This document shows positions 16,038 to 24,964 of a stretch of DNA of 48,767 bases, in pieces. The translations under genes were made by a program, and so were the position numbers. The notes under the pieces are model-generated. The model was not told where the DNA came from. It made no database searches and saw nothing but the letters and a program-made list of their open reading frames with translations. Numbering within the stretch: the stretch's first letter is position 1; every line of letters starts with the position of its first letter. The stretch is from Lysobacteraceae bacterium (GTDB lineage: Bacteria > Pseudomonadota > Gammaproteobacteria > Xanthomonadales > Xanthomonadaceae): assembly GCA_030681035.1 (NCBI GenBank), contig JAUXUI010000089.1, forward strand, positions 1 through 48,767, in the 5' to 3' direction.

Positions 16038-16444
16038 GGCGTGGATCCTCGAGAGGGGTTGTGAGTGGGGTCGGCTTGCTCTTCAGCGAGCATCTGCCGA
16101 ATCTCGTTTCGGGAAATGCCGAGCCGCGCGGCGGAGGTCAACATGGCATCGAAGTGCTGGGTAAACTCGGCGCGCAACAGGGTCGTTGGTAGTTCCGAAG
16201 ACTCGGCAACGAACGAGCCCATGCCTTGACGGGTCACGATGATTCCAGCGAGCCCGAGTTCTGCGTAGGCGCGCTTGACCGTGATCACACTGACCCGGTT
16301 GGCACTCGCCAATTCGCGGATCGACGGCAATGCCTGTCCCGCCTTCCAGTCGCCAACCATTACCTTGGCAGTGACCTGATCGACAATCTGCTGGTACATC
16401 GGCGTGCTGTCACTTGTCGATAAAAAGAGTTCAGCGCTCACCAC
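16034..16444 (-). CDS. GntR family transcriptional regulator, YtrA subfamily
   Basis: 136 residues. The N-terminal winged-helix GntR domain (about 10-75) has PMYQQIVDQVTAKVMVGDWKAGQALPSIRELA and the recognition helix VSVITVKRAYAELGLAG. A short helical C-terminal dimerisation tail (about 80-120) follows, diagnostic of the YtrA subfamily rather than FadR or HutC. It starts at GTG 16444 or the adjacent GTG 16441. As the first gene of the ABC operon, directly downstream of the palindrome at 16451-16482, it is very likely an autorepressor that releases on envelope stress or drug exposure. Confidence 0.92.
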   Translation of the reverse strand: MVSAELFLSTSDSTPMYQQIVDQVTAKVMVGDWKAGQALPSIRELASANRVSVITVKRAYAELGLAGIIVTRQGMGSFVAESSELPTTLLRAEFTQHFDAMLTSAARLGISRNEIRQMLAEEQADPTHNPSRGSTP

Positions 16445-16450
16445 TACCTG

Positions 16451-16482
16451 CTGTGCATACTAGATATGCACAGTATGCACAG
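16451..16482 (-). promoter_or_regulatory. Operator for the GntR/YtrA regulator: palindrome plus third half-site
   Basis: CTGTGCATA (16451-16459) and TATGCACAG (16465-16473) form a perfect 9-bp inverted repeat around CTAGA. A third half-site, TATGCACAG (16474-16482), follows in tandem. It ends 7 bp upstream of the GTG start of the regulator gene, where binding would block transcription or its initiation. Confidence 0.75.
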
Positions 16483-16710
16483 CTGATGGCGCGCTGTAAA
16501 TAGCCGCCAGACAGCTTCGGCCGCCTGCGGGGAGCGTGCCGGAAGCGCCATGCCGGTATTGCTGCGCTTGCCAAGGGCTTGCCATTGCCTGCGCGCAGCG
16601 CCTTGGCCTGTCGCTTCCAGCATTGCTCTGAAAGTACCGATAATTGCGAAGTACTACACTACTGCGTGCAAGTAATTGCTGGATTCGGACATCAGCCCCG
16701 AAGCACCACC
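16483..16710. other. Intergenic region upstream of the GntR-ABC unit
   Basis: About 230 bp between the operator and the cold-shock-like frame. Other short frames here have no recognisable content. It should contain the promoter of the GntR-ABC operon. Confidence 0.4.
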
Positions 16711-16902
16711 ATGAAACGAGGACACGTCAAACCATTCGGGGTCGGCCAAGGTGTCATCAGGCCGGACGACGACTCCGCCGATGTCTTGTTTCTTCAAACC
16801 GTAGTTCGAGGAATGCGCGAGCAGGCAGTCGGAGCGGCGGTTGAGTACAGCCTGTATCAAGGCGACGACGAACCGGAAGCGAGCGTTGTCGTGCTCCTCT
16901 GA
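16711..16902 (+). CDS. Diverged cold-shock-domain-like small protein
   Basis: 63 residues from ATG 16711. It aligns by eye with CspA-type proteins: MKRGHVKPFGVGQGVIRPDD corresponds to the G-x-VKWF-x(5)-KGFGFITPDD strand pair. SADVLFLQTVV matches SKDVFVHFSAI. GAAVEYSLYQGDDEPEASVV matches G-x-VxF-x(3)-G-x(2)-PxAxxV. The RNP-motif aromatics (KGFGFI, DVFVHF) are largely lost, so nucleic-acid binding may be weak or changed. No convincing ribosome binding site is seen. It is either a rapidly evolving CSD protein or a decaying copy. The longer frame from 16579 adds nothing family-like. Confidence 0.5.
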   Translation: MKRGHVKPFGVGQGVIRPDDDSADVLFLQTVVRGMREQAVGAAVEYSLYQGDDEPEASVVVLL

Positions 16903-17003
16903 CTTGCTTGAACACTGTCACGTCATCAAGACGCGATCTTCATGCATGGCGCACTGGACGTTGGCTGTTAGCGCGCGGGTGGTGATCCCGTGCCGACAAG
17001 CCG

Positions 17004-17720
17004 TTAACCTCTCCACACTTCCGCCCCCAGCGGCAACTCGTTGAGCTCCGCTCGTGCATCGCGCCATGTAGGGAACTGCGCTTCAAGAATCGCGATGAAG
17101 CGGTCACTGTGCGTCGGTTCGATGAAATGCGCCATTTCGTGCACGATGACGTACTCCAGCAGGTCCTTGGGTTTCTTTGCCAGTTCAGTGTTCAGGCGGA
17201 TGTGCCGTGTCGTATGGTTACAACTTCCCCACTTGGTCTTCATCCGCTGCAAGAAATAGCCCGCGACCCGCACCTTCAAGCGTGGCTCCCATTTGCGAAT
17301 CAGCGTGGGCACCAAATCGTGTAACAGGCCCTTGTGCCACTGGTGCATCACGTCGGCGCGTGTGGCGGCGTCGCTGCCGGGGCGCACGTGCAGAGTGATG
17401 CGTTTGTGATCGAGCGACACGCAGGGCTTGCCTTGGTGTGACCGCACTGCCAGCAGGTGGCGGCGCCCCCAGAGGTAGTGGCTTTCGCGCGTGACAAACT
17501 GGCGCGGCGTTTCGCGTGCTTGCGTCAGCAGTTTGCTTTGTTGGTCGCGAATCCAGGCGAGCTTGGTGATGGCATAAGCCCTCGCCACTTCCAGGCGCGT
17601 GCCGGTGGGCGCAACCAGCGTGACCTGACCGGTCGGCGGATGCACCGATAGGTGTACATGCTTGACTGCCTTGCGCGTCACCGCAATCGCGACATCGCCA
17701 AGCTGGATCGTCTCGGTCAC
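17004..17720 (-). CDS. DUF45/YgjP-type metal-dependent hydrolase linked to type I restriction system
   Basis: 238 residues. The zinc metallopeptidase motif is complete: HEMAH at 194-198, with a third ligand His204 in EPTHSDRF. The family's MKTKWGSC block lies at 160-167, and an R-x-W-R-tail-like end ([11 protein letters not shown]) is present. YgjP/DUF45 proteins resemble SprT and WLM peptidases and are frequent last or accessory genes of type I restriction loci. Their substrate is unknown. The ATG (17718-17720) overlaps the hsdR stop by 4 bp (ATGA), so it is translated with hsdR. This is the last gene of the defence operon. Confidence 0.88.
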   Translation of the reverse strand: MTETIQLGDVAIAVTRKAVKHVHLSVHPPTGQVTLVAPTGTRLEVARAYAITKLAWIRDQQSKLLTQARETPRQFVTRESHYLWGRRHLLAVRSHQGKPCVSLDHKRITLHVRPGSDAATRADVMHQWHKGLLHDLVPTLIRKWEPRLKVRVAGYFLQRMKTKWGSCNHTTRHIRLNTELAKKPKDLLEYVIVHEMAHFIEPTHSDRFIAILEAQFPTWRDARAELNELPLGAEVWRG

Positions 17721-20700
17721 AGATACCCTGGCTGATGCTTGATAAGTTCGAACACAGCCTGGGTTGCCTCGCGGTTGCGGCTGAGCAACGGAAACAAGGC
17801 ATTGAGCACCTGCGCCTCACGCGCCGGGTCGCCCTTCCAGCCCGCTGGCGCCTGCTCGCGCATTGCCCGGTCGATGCTTAGTGCCAGCGTAGCCCGCCCG
17901 TCGTTGTACGTTTCCCTCGCCTCGCGCGTGGCCGTCGCGGGCATCGTTCGACCCAGAATATCTGGCAGGTTCTGGTACAGCACCACCGCTTCGTGTTTGC
18001 CGTGCAACACCGCCGGCACGCCGGCAATGGATTGCTTGCCAGCCAGTTGCTTCGCCAGTGCCTCGGCCTTGCGCAGAAATTCCTCGTAGGCCTCGGTGTC
18101 CTCACGGCTTTGCGCAATCAGGTCATCGAGCAGGGTGGACATGTGCGTGTAGAACTTCGGGTCGGTGAGCTGGTCGCGAATGATGGTCTTGCGGACGTTG
18201 TTGATGATGCCTTCGGCAACGGCGTTCTTCGAGAGCTTGCCCTTGGCGTTGAGCTTCTGGGCGATGGCGTCATGGATGCCGGTCTTGATGATCAGATCGG
18301 TCAGCGACATGTCGGCCAGGTCGCCCAGCTCAGTCGCCGGATCGGCTTGCACGTAGGTATTGATGAGGTGGCGCATGTCCGATTCGTAGGGCTTGATGTC
18401 CAGCTCCTCGCCGGAGTGCCTCTTGATCGCCGCCCGAATCTCGGTGTAGAACGCGACCTCGTTGCGCACCCCAATCGCCTCGGCCTCGGAGTAGCCCGCC
18501 GCAACCAGCTCCGCTGCGATTGCGGCGTAAGCGCGGGCGAAGATCGCTACCGCCTTGTAGCACGCCACCCGCAACGGCTCGGTCTCCAGCAGCGCATTGG
18601 GGTTGGCCGCATCGCCGCAGAAATAGTGCAGGAAGTGCTCGATCTCGCGCGGCAGTGCCACCGGCTCGCACAGGTAGTGCAGTGCCTGGCGCGCAGCGTC
18701 GAGCTGCGTCTTGCCTTCTTGCAGCCAGTTCTTGAGGTGGATGTTGTTATCGCCACCGCTGCCTTGGTCGATATCCAGCTCGTCGGAGCTGTACACCGCA
18801 ATCGCCTGCTGCACATCGTCGAACAGTTTCTTGAAATCGACGATATAGCCGTAGTCCTTGTCGTCGCCATCAAGCCGGTTGGTGCGGCAGATCGCCTGGA
18901 ACAGATCGTGATCGTGCCGCGCGTCATCGAGATAGATGTAGGTGCAACTGGGCGCATCGAAACCAGTCAGCAACTTGCTGACCACGATCAGCAGCTTCAG
19001 GTTCGCCGGCTCCTCGATGAAGCGGCGCTTGGCCTCGTCCTCGTACTGCTTGGTGCTCTGGCCCGGCTTGAGGACGTGCAGGGTGTAGGTGTCAAACTTG
19101 TAGCGTTCGTCGCTCTCTTTTGACTCGCGCGAGATCGCGTTGTGGTTCGGCTCGAACGAGGTGACGATTCCGCAGAACGGGCCAAACGGGGTGTTGAGAA
19201 ACGACCGGTAGTAGTGGCAGGCGTCGTAGATCGAGGCCGCCACCAGAATCGCCGTGCCCCGATCATTGCTCAAGCGCGGCTTGAGGCTGAAGTCTTCGAT
19301 GATACTGACGATGATGCGCTGCTTGCGCTCGCCCGAACTCATCAGCTCTTCCATTGTCGCCCAGCGCCTGCGCAGCACCGCCTTCTGGAAGTTGTTGAGG
19401 CCCCGGGTCTTGTGCTCGAACCAGGCATCAATCTTCTTTGGCGAGGTCAAGCGCTGCGGCACGTCGCGTGCCTCGTACTTGAGATCGAGCACCACCTTGT
19501 CGGCGACCGCCTGATGAAACTTGTAGGTGTGGATGTAGGTGCCAAACACATCGCGAGTCATGCGTTTGTCTTTGCGCAATAGCGGCGTGCCGGTGAAGCC
19601 GATGAAGATCGCGCCATCCAGCCAACGCTTCATCTGCCGGTTCATGACGCCGCCCTGGGTGCGGTGGCACTCGTCCACAAACACATAGAAGCGGCCATGC
19701 ACTGGCGGCGCCGGCCCCTTCAAATCCGCCACATCGAACTTGTGGATCAGCGCGCACAGCAGGCGCGGCGTGGCCGCTCCCAGCTTTTCGACAAACTCCG
19801 CGCGCGAGGTGATGCGCGGCGAGGGCGCGTTTTCGCCAACCACACCGGCGTTACGCATCACCCCGACGATCTGCTTGTCGAGCTCATCGCGATCGGTGAT
19901 CACCAAAATCCGCGCCTCGGGATCGAACTCCAGCAGCCACTTGGCCAGCAATACCATCAGTATGCTTTTGCCGCTGCCCTGGGTGTGCCAGATCACCCCG
20001 CCTTCGCGCCTGGCGATACGCTGCTGTGCCGCCTTTAGACCCGCGTATTGGTGCGGCCTTGGCACTTTCTTCTGGCCGGCGTCGAACACGATGAAATGGC
20101 GCAACAGATCGAGCACCCGCCGCTTGTTGCACAACTGCGCGAGCGGCCGGTCGAGCAACGCCCCGGCATCCGGCGTGGTGCCCATCGCAGGCGGATCCTC
20201 GTCCTTGCACTGCACAAAGAACTGCTCCGGTGTGCCGGTGGTGCCGAAGCGCAACCCCTGCGAATCGCTGCCTGCCAACAGCAATTGCACGGTGCTGAAG
20301 AAGCCCTTGTTGAAGATTTCTTCCTGATTGGTGATGAGCTGGCGCACGCCATCGGCCAACTCCACCGAGCTGCGCTTGAGTTCGATCACCGCGATGGCGA
20401 TGCCGTTCAGATACAGCACGATGTCCGGGCGCCGCTTGTGGCCGCCCTTGAGCGTCACCTCCTCGGCCAAGGCAAAGTCATTGCGATCCGGGCGCTCCCA
20501 GTCGATCAGATGTACCGTTTCGTGCGCCTGGCCGATGGCCACCTGTACCGGCACACCGTAGCGCAGCAGTTGATAGGTGCGCAGGTTGGCCTGATAGAGG
20601 GTGATGCCGGTGGCATCGGCGGCCGTTTCCAGCTTGTGCAGCGCGGCGGCGATGTGGGCGGGCGAATAGTTGCGGGCAGCGAGGTTGTCGCGCAGCAGCG

Positions 20701-20827
20701 CGGCCTCGACGGGGCGGTTGTTGTCGCGGGCGCTCCAGTCGCCAAGGTGTCGGTAGCCGAGAGCGTCGCGCAACAACGCGATCACGCGGTTCTGCGTGCG
20801 GCGTTCAGGCCTTGGGGTCCCCGTCAT
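17717..20827 (-). CDS. hsdR: Type I restriction endonuclease subunit R (HsdR)
   Basis: 1036 residues. The N-terminal PD-(D/E)xK nuclease has Asp135 ([11 protein letters not shown]) and ELK at 149-151. The SF2 translocase has Walker A QGSGKS near 283-288, [20 protein letters not shown] near 385-393, and motif III/VI blocks ([21 protein letters not shown]). A helical C-terminus contacts the methylase. It cuts unmodified DNA after ATP-driven translocation when bound to HsdM and HsdS. It is intact and full length. The start at ATG 20827 overlaps the stop of the AlbA_2 gene (ATGA), and the stop overlaps the metallopeptidase start. It is an unusually late position for hsdR in a type I operon. Confidence 0.96.
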   Translation of the reverse strand: MTGTPRPERRTQNRVIALLRDALGYRHLGDWSARDNNRPVEAALLRDNLAARNYSPAHIAAALHKLETAADATGITLYQANLRTYQLLRYGVPVQVAIGQAHETVHLIDWERPDRNDFALAEEVTLKGGHKRRPDIVLYLNGIAIAVIELKRSSVELADGVRQLITNQEEIFNKGFFSTVQLLLAGSDSQGLRFGTTGTPEQFFVQCKDEDPPAMGTTPDAGALLDRPLAQLCNKRRVLDLLRHFIVFDAGQKKVPRPHQYAGLKAAQQRIARREGGVIWHTQGSGKSILMVLLAKWLLEFDPEARILVITDRDELDKQIVGVMRNAGVVGENAPSPRITSRAEFVEKLGAATPRLLCALIHKFDVADLKGPAPPVHGRFYVFVDECHRTQGGVMNRQMKRWLDGAIFIGFTGTPLLRKDKRMTRDVFGTYIHTYKFHQAVADKVVLDLKYEARDVPQRLTSPKKIDAWFEHKTRGLNNFQKAVLRRRWATMEELMSSGERKQRIIVSIIEDFSLKPRLSNDRGTAILVAASIYDACHYYRSFLNTPFGPFCGIVTSFEPNHNAISRESKESDERYKFDTYTLHVLKPGQSTKQYEDEAKRRFIEEPANLKLLIVVSKLLTGFDAPSCTYIYLDDARHDHDLFQAICRTNRLDGDDKDYGYIVDFKKLFDDVQQAIAVYSSDELDIDQGSGGDNNIHLKNWLQEGKTQLDAARQALHYLCEPVALPREIEHFLHYFCGDAANPNALLETEPLRVACYKAVAIFARAYAAIAAELVAAGYSEAEAIGVRNEVAFYTEIRAAIKRHSGEELDIKPYESDMRHLINTYVQADPATELGDLADMSLTDLIIKTGIHDAIAQKLNAKGKLSKNAVAEGIINNVRKTIIRDQLTDPKFYTHMSTLLDDLIAQSREDTEAYEEFLRKAEALAKQLAGKQSIAGVPAVLHGKHEAVVLYQNLPDILGRTMPATATREARETYNDGRATLALSIDRAMREQAPAGWKGDPAREAQVLNALFPLLSRNREATQAVFELIKHQPGYL

Positions 20828-22275
20828 CGCGACGTCCTCCCCTTCCGCAGTTCAGCCAGCCTCTTCGTGCCTTGCTCGGTCAGGATGTACTTCTGCAGTC
20901 GGCTGTTCGGCTTGGCGGGGATAGTGTAAGTGACGTGCCGCTCCTGCAACAGCAGGCGGATCACTCTGTTCAGTTGCCCTGAAATCTCCTTGTGGCCCAG
21001 GCCGGCGGAAATCTCCGCCTTGGACATTGCCCCTTCGACGAGCAGCCCCATCGCCCGCAGCGCCAAGGACTCTGGCTGCGACTCTGGCCGCCCGGCGGCG
21101 GCATCCGGGGTGACTTCCGGGGTGACCGGCTCGGTCGTGGTTACTCGCACGCCCTCAATCTGCTTCAGGTACGCCTTCGCAAACGGAAACTCCGTCCACA
21201 GCCCGCCGGTTTCGAAACGGATCCGTGGCTTCGGCGTGCCCGCTTCACGGCAGGCGGCGAAAATGCGTTCGATACCGCGGCCCCAGGCTTCAATCTCGCC
21301 GGCACGAAAGAAAGTGTTCGCGATATCGGGGTTGGGCGGTTGCGATTGATGTGGACCCAACAAGGTCTCTTGCGTCCAGCCATCGGGCAACGTGGCGGGG
21401 TTCCACAGCACCAGCCGGTCGTCGTAAACGCGAATCTGGATCGGCGCCGGCACCATGTAGTCCCGATGCACCAGGGCATTGAGCACGGCTTCGCGCAGCG
21501 CAGCGCCCGGCACCGGAAAGCGTTCGACCCGCACCAGGCCGTCGTAGGCGATCGCGGCTTTCAGATACTTCGTTTGCAGCAGTTCCTGCGTCTGCTGCAC
21601 CTGGGTCAGCAAGTCGCCATTGATCTCGTCGTGATAGACCAGGTCCGCAGCCGTGCGGAAGTAGCCGATCTTGACGAAGGCGCCGGTCACGAACGCCAGC
21701 GGATCGGGATGGAACAACAACACCGCGGCCCGCTTCAGATACTTGCCTTCGGTGAGTTTCAATTTCGTCAGCAGGCCCGCGTCCGTCTCTTGCAGTGCCG
21801 CCTCATCCAGCCGCCCGCTGCGCGCCGCCAACTGGCGGAAGCGCTGAAGCGCCGCTGTGGACAGATCGGCCACGGCAACACCCGGTAGCGGCGCGCCGTC
21901 CCAGGTGCGGCCATAGTGCCGCAGCAGAAAGCGGTCCAGCGCCGCACCTTTCAGTTCCTGCAAGGTGCTGCCACTGCGCTGGTAGTAGTGGCCGCGGTAG
22001 CTGATCGGTGAGGGATAGGCCGGCGTCACCACTTCCAGGTACTCCCGGCCATCTTCCGCGTGCAGATTGACCTCGACGATGATGCCGAGCAGATCGCGAA
22101 TCTTGTTGGGTAGATCCTCCAGCAGCTTCCTGGCATCGGGAATACCGACCACCCACCCCTGGTCATCGCGCCCGATCACCAGCACGCCACCGTCGGCATT
22201 GGCGAAGCCGCACACCCAGCGCAGATGATCGTCGCGCCAGGATGCTTTCCACTCCATGTTCTGGTGCTCTTTCAT
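20824..22275 (-). CDS. AlbA_2/Schlafen-type DNA-binding ATPase (RecG-like accessory protein)
   Basis: 483 residues from ATG 22275 ([13 protein letters not shown]). The N-terminal AlbA_2 domain (about 5-130) has the E-x-K motif [15 protein letters not shown] and [14 protein letters not shown]-terminal HATPase_c_4-like region (about 260-380) has [14 protein letters not shown] and GRGIERIF. A winged-helix end follows ([18 protein letters not shown]). Such proteins are commonly labelled ATP-dependent helicase RecG-like or putative DNA-binding domain proteins, and the AlbA_2 fold is shared with Schlafen nucleases. Gene position between hsdS and hsdR, with ATGA overlaps on both sides, makes a restriction-linked role likely. 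Its activity is unknown. Confidence 0.85.
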   Translation of the reverse strand: MKEHQNMEWKASWRDDHLRWVCGFANADGGVLVIGRDDQGWVVGIPDARKLLEDLPNKIRDLLGIIVEVNLHAEDGREYLEVVTPAYPSPISYRGHYYQRSGSTLQELKGAALDRFLLRHYGRTWDGAPLPGVAVADLSTAALQRFRQLAARSGRLDEAALQETDAGLLTKLKLTEGKYLKRAAVLLFHPDPLAFVTGAFVKIGYFRTAADLVYHDEINGDLLTQVQQTQELLQTKYLKAAIAYDGLVRVERFPVPGAALREAVLNALVHRDYMVPAPIQIRVYDDRLVLWNPATLPDGWTQETLLGPHQSQPPNPDIANTFFRAGEIEAWGRGIERIFAACREAGTPKPRIRFETGGLWTEFPFAKAYLKQIEGVRVTTTEPVTPEVTPDAAAGRPESQPESLALRAMGLLVEGAMSKAEISAGLGHKEISGQLNRVIRLLLQERHVTYTIPAKPNSRLQKYILTEQGTKRLAELRKGRTSR

Positions 22276-23681
22276 ACCAGGCGAATCCTCCCGGTCAGCA
22301 GTTCCTGCATCATCGCCTGCTTGAGGGCGCGGGTCTTGTCGCGGCGGGCTTCGAGCGCGGCCAGCTCGGCGTCCATATCGGAGAGGACGGCGGCGATGGC
22401 GGTTTGTTCGGACACGCATGGAACAGGCAGTGTGAGCTTGGGAATATTCGTCTTGCTGATGCCGGAGACCTTCGTGCCAACTGCGTAGAACAGAAACTGC
22501 CGGCGAATCGCTACCGTCTGGAAGCAGTATCGGCGGTACTCGTGCGCCAGTTCTGCCGTTCGGGGCTTGGCGACGATCGTGTGCAGTCCCGCGATGAACG
22601 GCACGTTGGCCTTGTTCACTACGACGATGTGCTTGCTCGTACCTTCATCATCCTCCGAGGCATCAACGAACACGATGTCGCCGTCTTCCAGGAGCGAGTC
22701 CGCCGAAACACGTTTCAGGGGAATATCGAGCTTCGGAATATCCTGATAGTGCGCAGCGGCGTCGACGTAAGTTAGCGTCGCCCCGTGGATGTCACCATAG
22801 TGCAGATAGCAATGGCCCTTGGTCGAAAGCTGGTCGCGTGACGCGGAATAGCCGCCGCTGAACCTGAACAGACCCCCCAGCCGCTTCACCTCCCACTCCC
22901 CGTGGAAGCCGGGAAGGCGGGTCTGGCCGGTGAGGAGTTGCTGCATGGCGGCGTGTTTGAGGTCGTGCTTCTTGGCGATGAGCCGGTCCAGCCCGCCCAG
23001 CAGCGCATCCACATCGCTCAACGCCGCCGCGATGGCGCGTTGTTCGGCTTCGGTTGGAGGGAGCGGCACGCGCATTGACCGAACTTGTCCAAAGTTCAAG
23101 CCTTGTCGGTTGCCGCCAGCCTGAAAGCTATCTATCTGTCGCTGACCTCCAGCCGAGAGCAGGAACATGTTCAGAAAGCGCGGAACCAGTTTCCGTTCGT
23201 CCGTGCGAATAATGCAAACGTGCTGATTGACATTTCCACCAACGAGGCGCGAATCGGCAACCGCACTTCGACCAATCGATGCGCCGGTGATGTTGAGGAA
23301 TACATCGTCTGCTTGGACCTCGGTATCTGCGAAAGTCGAATGCGTTGATTCGTCGATGAAGGCAACGTCGTCCAACAACAGGCTGCCCCATCCGACATTC
23401 TGGCTCCGCATGAAGGGCCGACCATAACTGCGGTAAACGCGCTGACCGCCCGTCGGGGTGATGCCGCTGCCAATCTTTGCGGTCAGATCACCGAGCGCAG
23501 CAACCTCCCAGTCCTCCGGGATGACCCCCACCTCCGTCAGCTTATACCCCGGCCTCACTTCCACACCGCTCTCCCCGCAAAAGTCGGCGCTGGCGGGACG
23601 GCGACGGTCCGCCTTTGCGGCGACCGGGACAAGTTCAACACGCTGCGCTGCTGCATTTTCACAGCGCCTCACCGCCTTCAT
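22272..23681 (-). CDS. hsdS: Type I restriction specificity subunit S (HsdS)
   Basis: 469 residues with the two-half architecture. TRD1 (about 45-195: GYKLTEVGVIPEDWEVAALG start) is followed by the central conserved helix (AALSDVDALLGGLDRLIAKKHDLKHAAMQQLLTGQTRL). TRD2 (about 265-420) is followed by the C-terminal conserved helix (AVLSDMDAELAALEARRDKTRALKQAMMQELLTGRIRL). The two helices are near-repeats of each other, as expected for the spacer arms that set the bipartite target's gap. The ATG 23681 lies inside the fic gene (23-bp overlap). The first ~40 residues (CENAAAQRVELVPVAAKADR, then RRPASADFCGESG) are a non-family extension that includes one copy of the direct repeat flanking fic. Confidence 0.95.
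   Translation of the reverse strand: MKAVRRCENAAAQRVELVPVAAKADRRRPASADFCGESGVEVRPGYKLTEVGVIPEDWEVAALGDLTAKIGSGITPTGGQRVYRSYGRPFMRSQNVGWGSLLLDDVAFIDESTHSTFADTEVQADDVFLNITGASIGRSAVADSRLVGGNVNQHVCIIRTDERKLVPRFLNMFLLSAGGQRQIDSFQAGGNRQGLNFGQVRSMRVPLPPTEAEQRAIAAALSDVDALLGGLDRLIAKKHDLKHAAMQQLLTGQTRLPGFHGEWEVKRLGGLFRFSGGYSASRDQLSTKGHCYLHYGDIHGATLTYVDAAAHYQDIPKLDIPLKRVSADSLLEDGDIVFVDASEDDEGTSKHIVVVNKANVPFIAGLHTIVAKPRTAELAHEYRRYCFQTVAIRRQFLFYAVGTKVSGISKTNIPKLTLPVPCVSEQTAIAAVLSDMDAELAALEARRDKTRALKQAMMQELLTGRIRLV
23577..23601. repeat. Direct repeat copy 1 (downstream of fic)
   Basis: GCAAAAGT (23577-23584) followed by GGCGCTGGCGGGACGG (23586-23601). The same two blocks recur at 24901-24946 on the other side of fic, with a 22-bp spacer there. 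This copy encodes residues in the N-terminal extension of HsdS. Confidence 0.6.
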
Positions 23682-24828
23682 TGAGGATGTTCAAATAGGC
23701 GTCGTAGACAAACACGCGGTTGCGGCGTTGGCCGGTGAGTTCGCGGGCGATGCCTATTTCTTGCAGGGCTTTCATGGCCTTGGTGGCCGTTGGGAAGCTG
23801 ATTCCGGTGCGTTGGGCGATCTGCCTCAGGCTGCACAGGGGGCGTTGGCGGAGGCTGTGGAGCACGCGCAGGAGATTGGCCGCGCCGCGTCCCGTGCCTT
23901 GCACGCGCTGGCCGTCTTGCTGAAACAGGGTGACCAGCCGGCGGGCGGTTTCCACCGCGCCGGTGGCGGTCTGTTCGACGCCTTCGAGGAAGAAATCGAC
24001 CCAGGCTTCCCAATCCCCTTGAGTGCGCACGCCGTCGAGCAGTTCGTAGTAACGCGGTCGATGCTGCTTGAAGTAGAGGCTGAGGTAGAGCAGGGGCTGC
24101 AGCAGCGCGCCGCCGGCGTGTAACAGCAGGGCGATCAGCAAACGCCCCAGGCGTCCGTTGCCGTCGAGAAAGGGGTGAATGGTCTCGAATTGCACATGCG
24201 CCAGGGCGGCCTTCAACAGCAGCGGCAGCGGCGGATTTTCGGGGTCGTCGTGGAGGAAACGCTCCAGCGCCGCCATGCAGGCTTCCACCTCGTTGGGCGG
24301 CGGCGGCACGAAGTGGGCATTGCCGGGGCGGGTGCCGCCAATCCAGTTCTGCGTGCGGCGGAACTCGCCGGGGGCTTTGTCGGCGCCGCGTCCGCGCGCC
24401 ATCAGGGTCTGGTGCATTTCGCGCAGCAAGCGGTTGCACAGCGGAAAGCCATCGCGTAGCCGCGCCATGCCGTGCTCAAGGGCCGCGACATAGTTGGAGA
24501 CTTCGACGACATCGTCAAAGGGCACGCCGGGTTGTTCGTCCAGTTCAAACAGCAGCAGATCGGACAATGAGGATTGCGTGCCCTCAATCTGCGACGACAA
24601 CACCGCCTCGCGTCGCACATAGGCATACAGAAAAAGCTGCGGATCGGGGAGCAGCAGGGAAATGCTGTCCAGACGCCCCAGCGCCAGCGTCGCCCTTTCC
24701 AGTGCGCCTTGCCGGCTACCGATGAGTTCGAGGGCGGGCTGGGGCGGCAAGGGAACGGGCACGAACGCCCGGACGGTTTCTCCGCCGGCGACGCTGCTGA
24801 CATAGTGACCGGACATGGCACGGCGCAT
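23659..24828 (-). CDS. Fic family protein with C-terminal winged helix
   Basis: 389 residues. The N-terminal Fic_N region carries an inhibitory helix of the S-x-x-x-E-G type (SSQIEGTQ, Glu82). The Fic core has the complete active site HPFLDGNGRLGR at 218-229. A C-terminal winged helix (about 325-375: SLRQIAQRTGISFPTATKAMKALQE) follows. The intact motif predicts AMP (or another NMP) transfer from ATP to Ser, Thr or Tyr hydroxyls, restrained intramolecularly by Glu82. The HTH suggests it also binds DNA, perhaps its own AT-rich upstream repeats. It is located between the nuclease gene and hsdS, and its 3' end overlaps hsdS by 23 bp. The start at ATG 24828 is supported by AAGGAT upstream. Confidence 0.93.
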   Translation of the reverse strand: MRRAMSGHYVSSVAGGETVRAFVPVPLPPQPALELIGSRQGALERATLALGRLDSISLLLPDPQLFLYAYVRREAVLSSQIEGTQSSLSDLLLFELDEQPGVPFDDVVEVSNYVAALEHGMARLRDGFPLCNRLLREMHQTLMARGRGADKAPGEFRRTQNWIGGTRPGNAHFVPPPPNEVEACMAALERFLHDDPENPPLPLLLKAALAHVQFETIHPFLDGNGRLGRLLIALLLHAGGALLQPLLYLSLYFKQHRPRYYELLDGVRTQGDWEAWVDFFLEGVEQTATGAVETARRLVTLFQQDGQRVQGTGRGAANLLRVLHSLRQRPLCSLRQIAQRTGISFPTATKAMKALQEIGIARELTGQRRNRVFVYDAYLNILNEGGEAL

Positions 24829-24840
24829 GGCAAACGATCC

Positions 24841-24888
24841 TTTAATACGGTTTTTTGTTATTAAATGATAACGCGCTTTTCTTTAATA
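24841..24888 (-). promoter_or_regulatory. AT-rich promoter/operator of fic with three TTTAATA motifs
   Basis: TTTAATA (24841-24847) and TATTAAA (24859-24865) are inverted around a T-rich spacer. A second direct TTTAATA lies at 24882-24888. The surrounding 50 bp are markedly AT-rich compared with the flanking genes. It sits 12-60 bp upstream of fic, so it is a likely internal promoter with an operator for the Fic protein's own HTH or another regulator. Confidence 0.55.
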
Positions 24889-24900
24889 GTGGCCGTCGCT

Positions 24901-24946
24901 GCAAAAGTTCCCGAAGGGACGCAAAGCGCTGGCGCTGGCGGGACGG
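24901..24946. repeat. Direct repeat copy 2 (upstream of fic)
   Basis: GCAAAAGT (24901-24908) and GGCGCTGGCGGGACGG (24931-24946) repeat the blocks found at 23577-23601. This copy contains an extra internal segment. On the minus strand it translates as PASASA...FGNFC, against PASADFC in the HsdS extension. Confidence 0.6.
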
Positions 24947-24964
24947 TGGCAGCGGGCAGCGGGC

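Noticed and set aside
17993-19123. 376-residue plus-strand frame opposite hsdR
   Set aside because: Shadow of the helicase and C-terminal part of HsdR; no recognisable domain.
22276-22419. N-terminal extension of the AlbA_2 protein
   Set aside because: The extra 48 codons are an alternate frame of the HsdS C-terminus; ATG 22275 overlaps the hsdS stop as at the other junctions.
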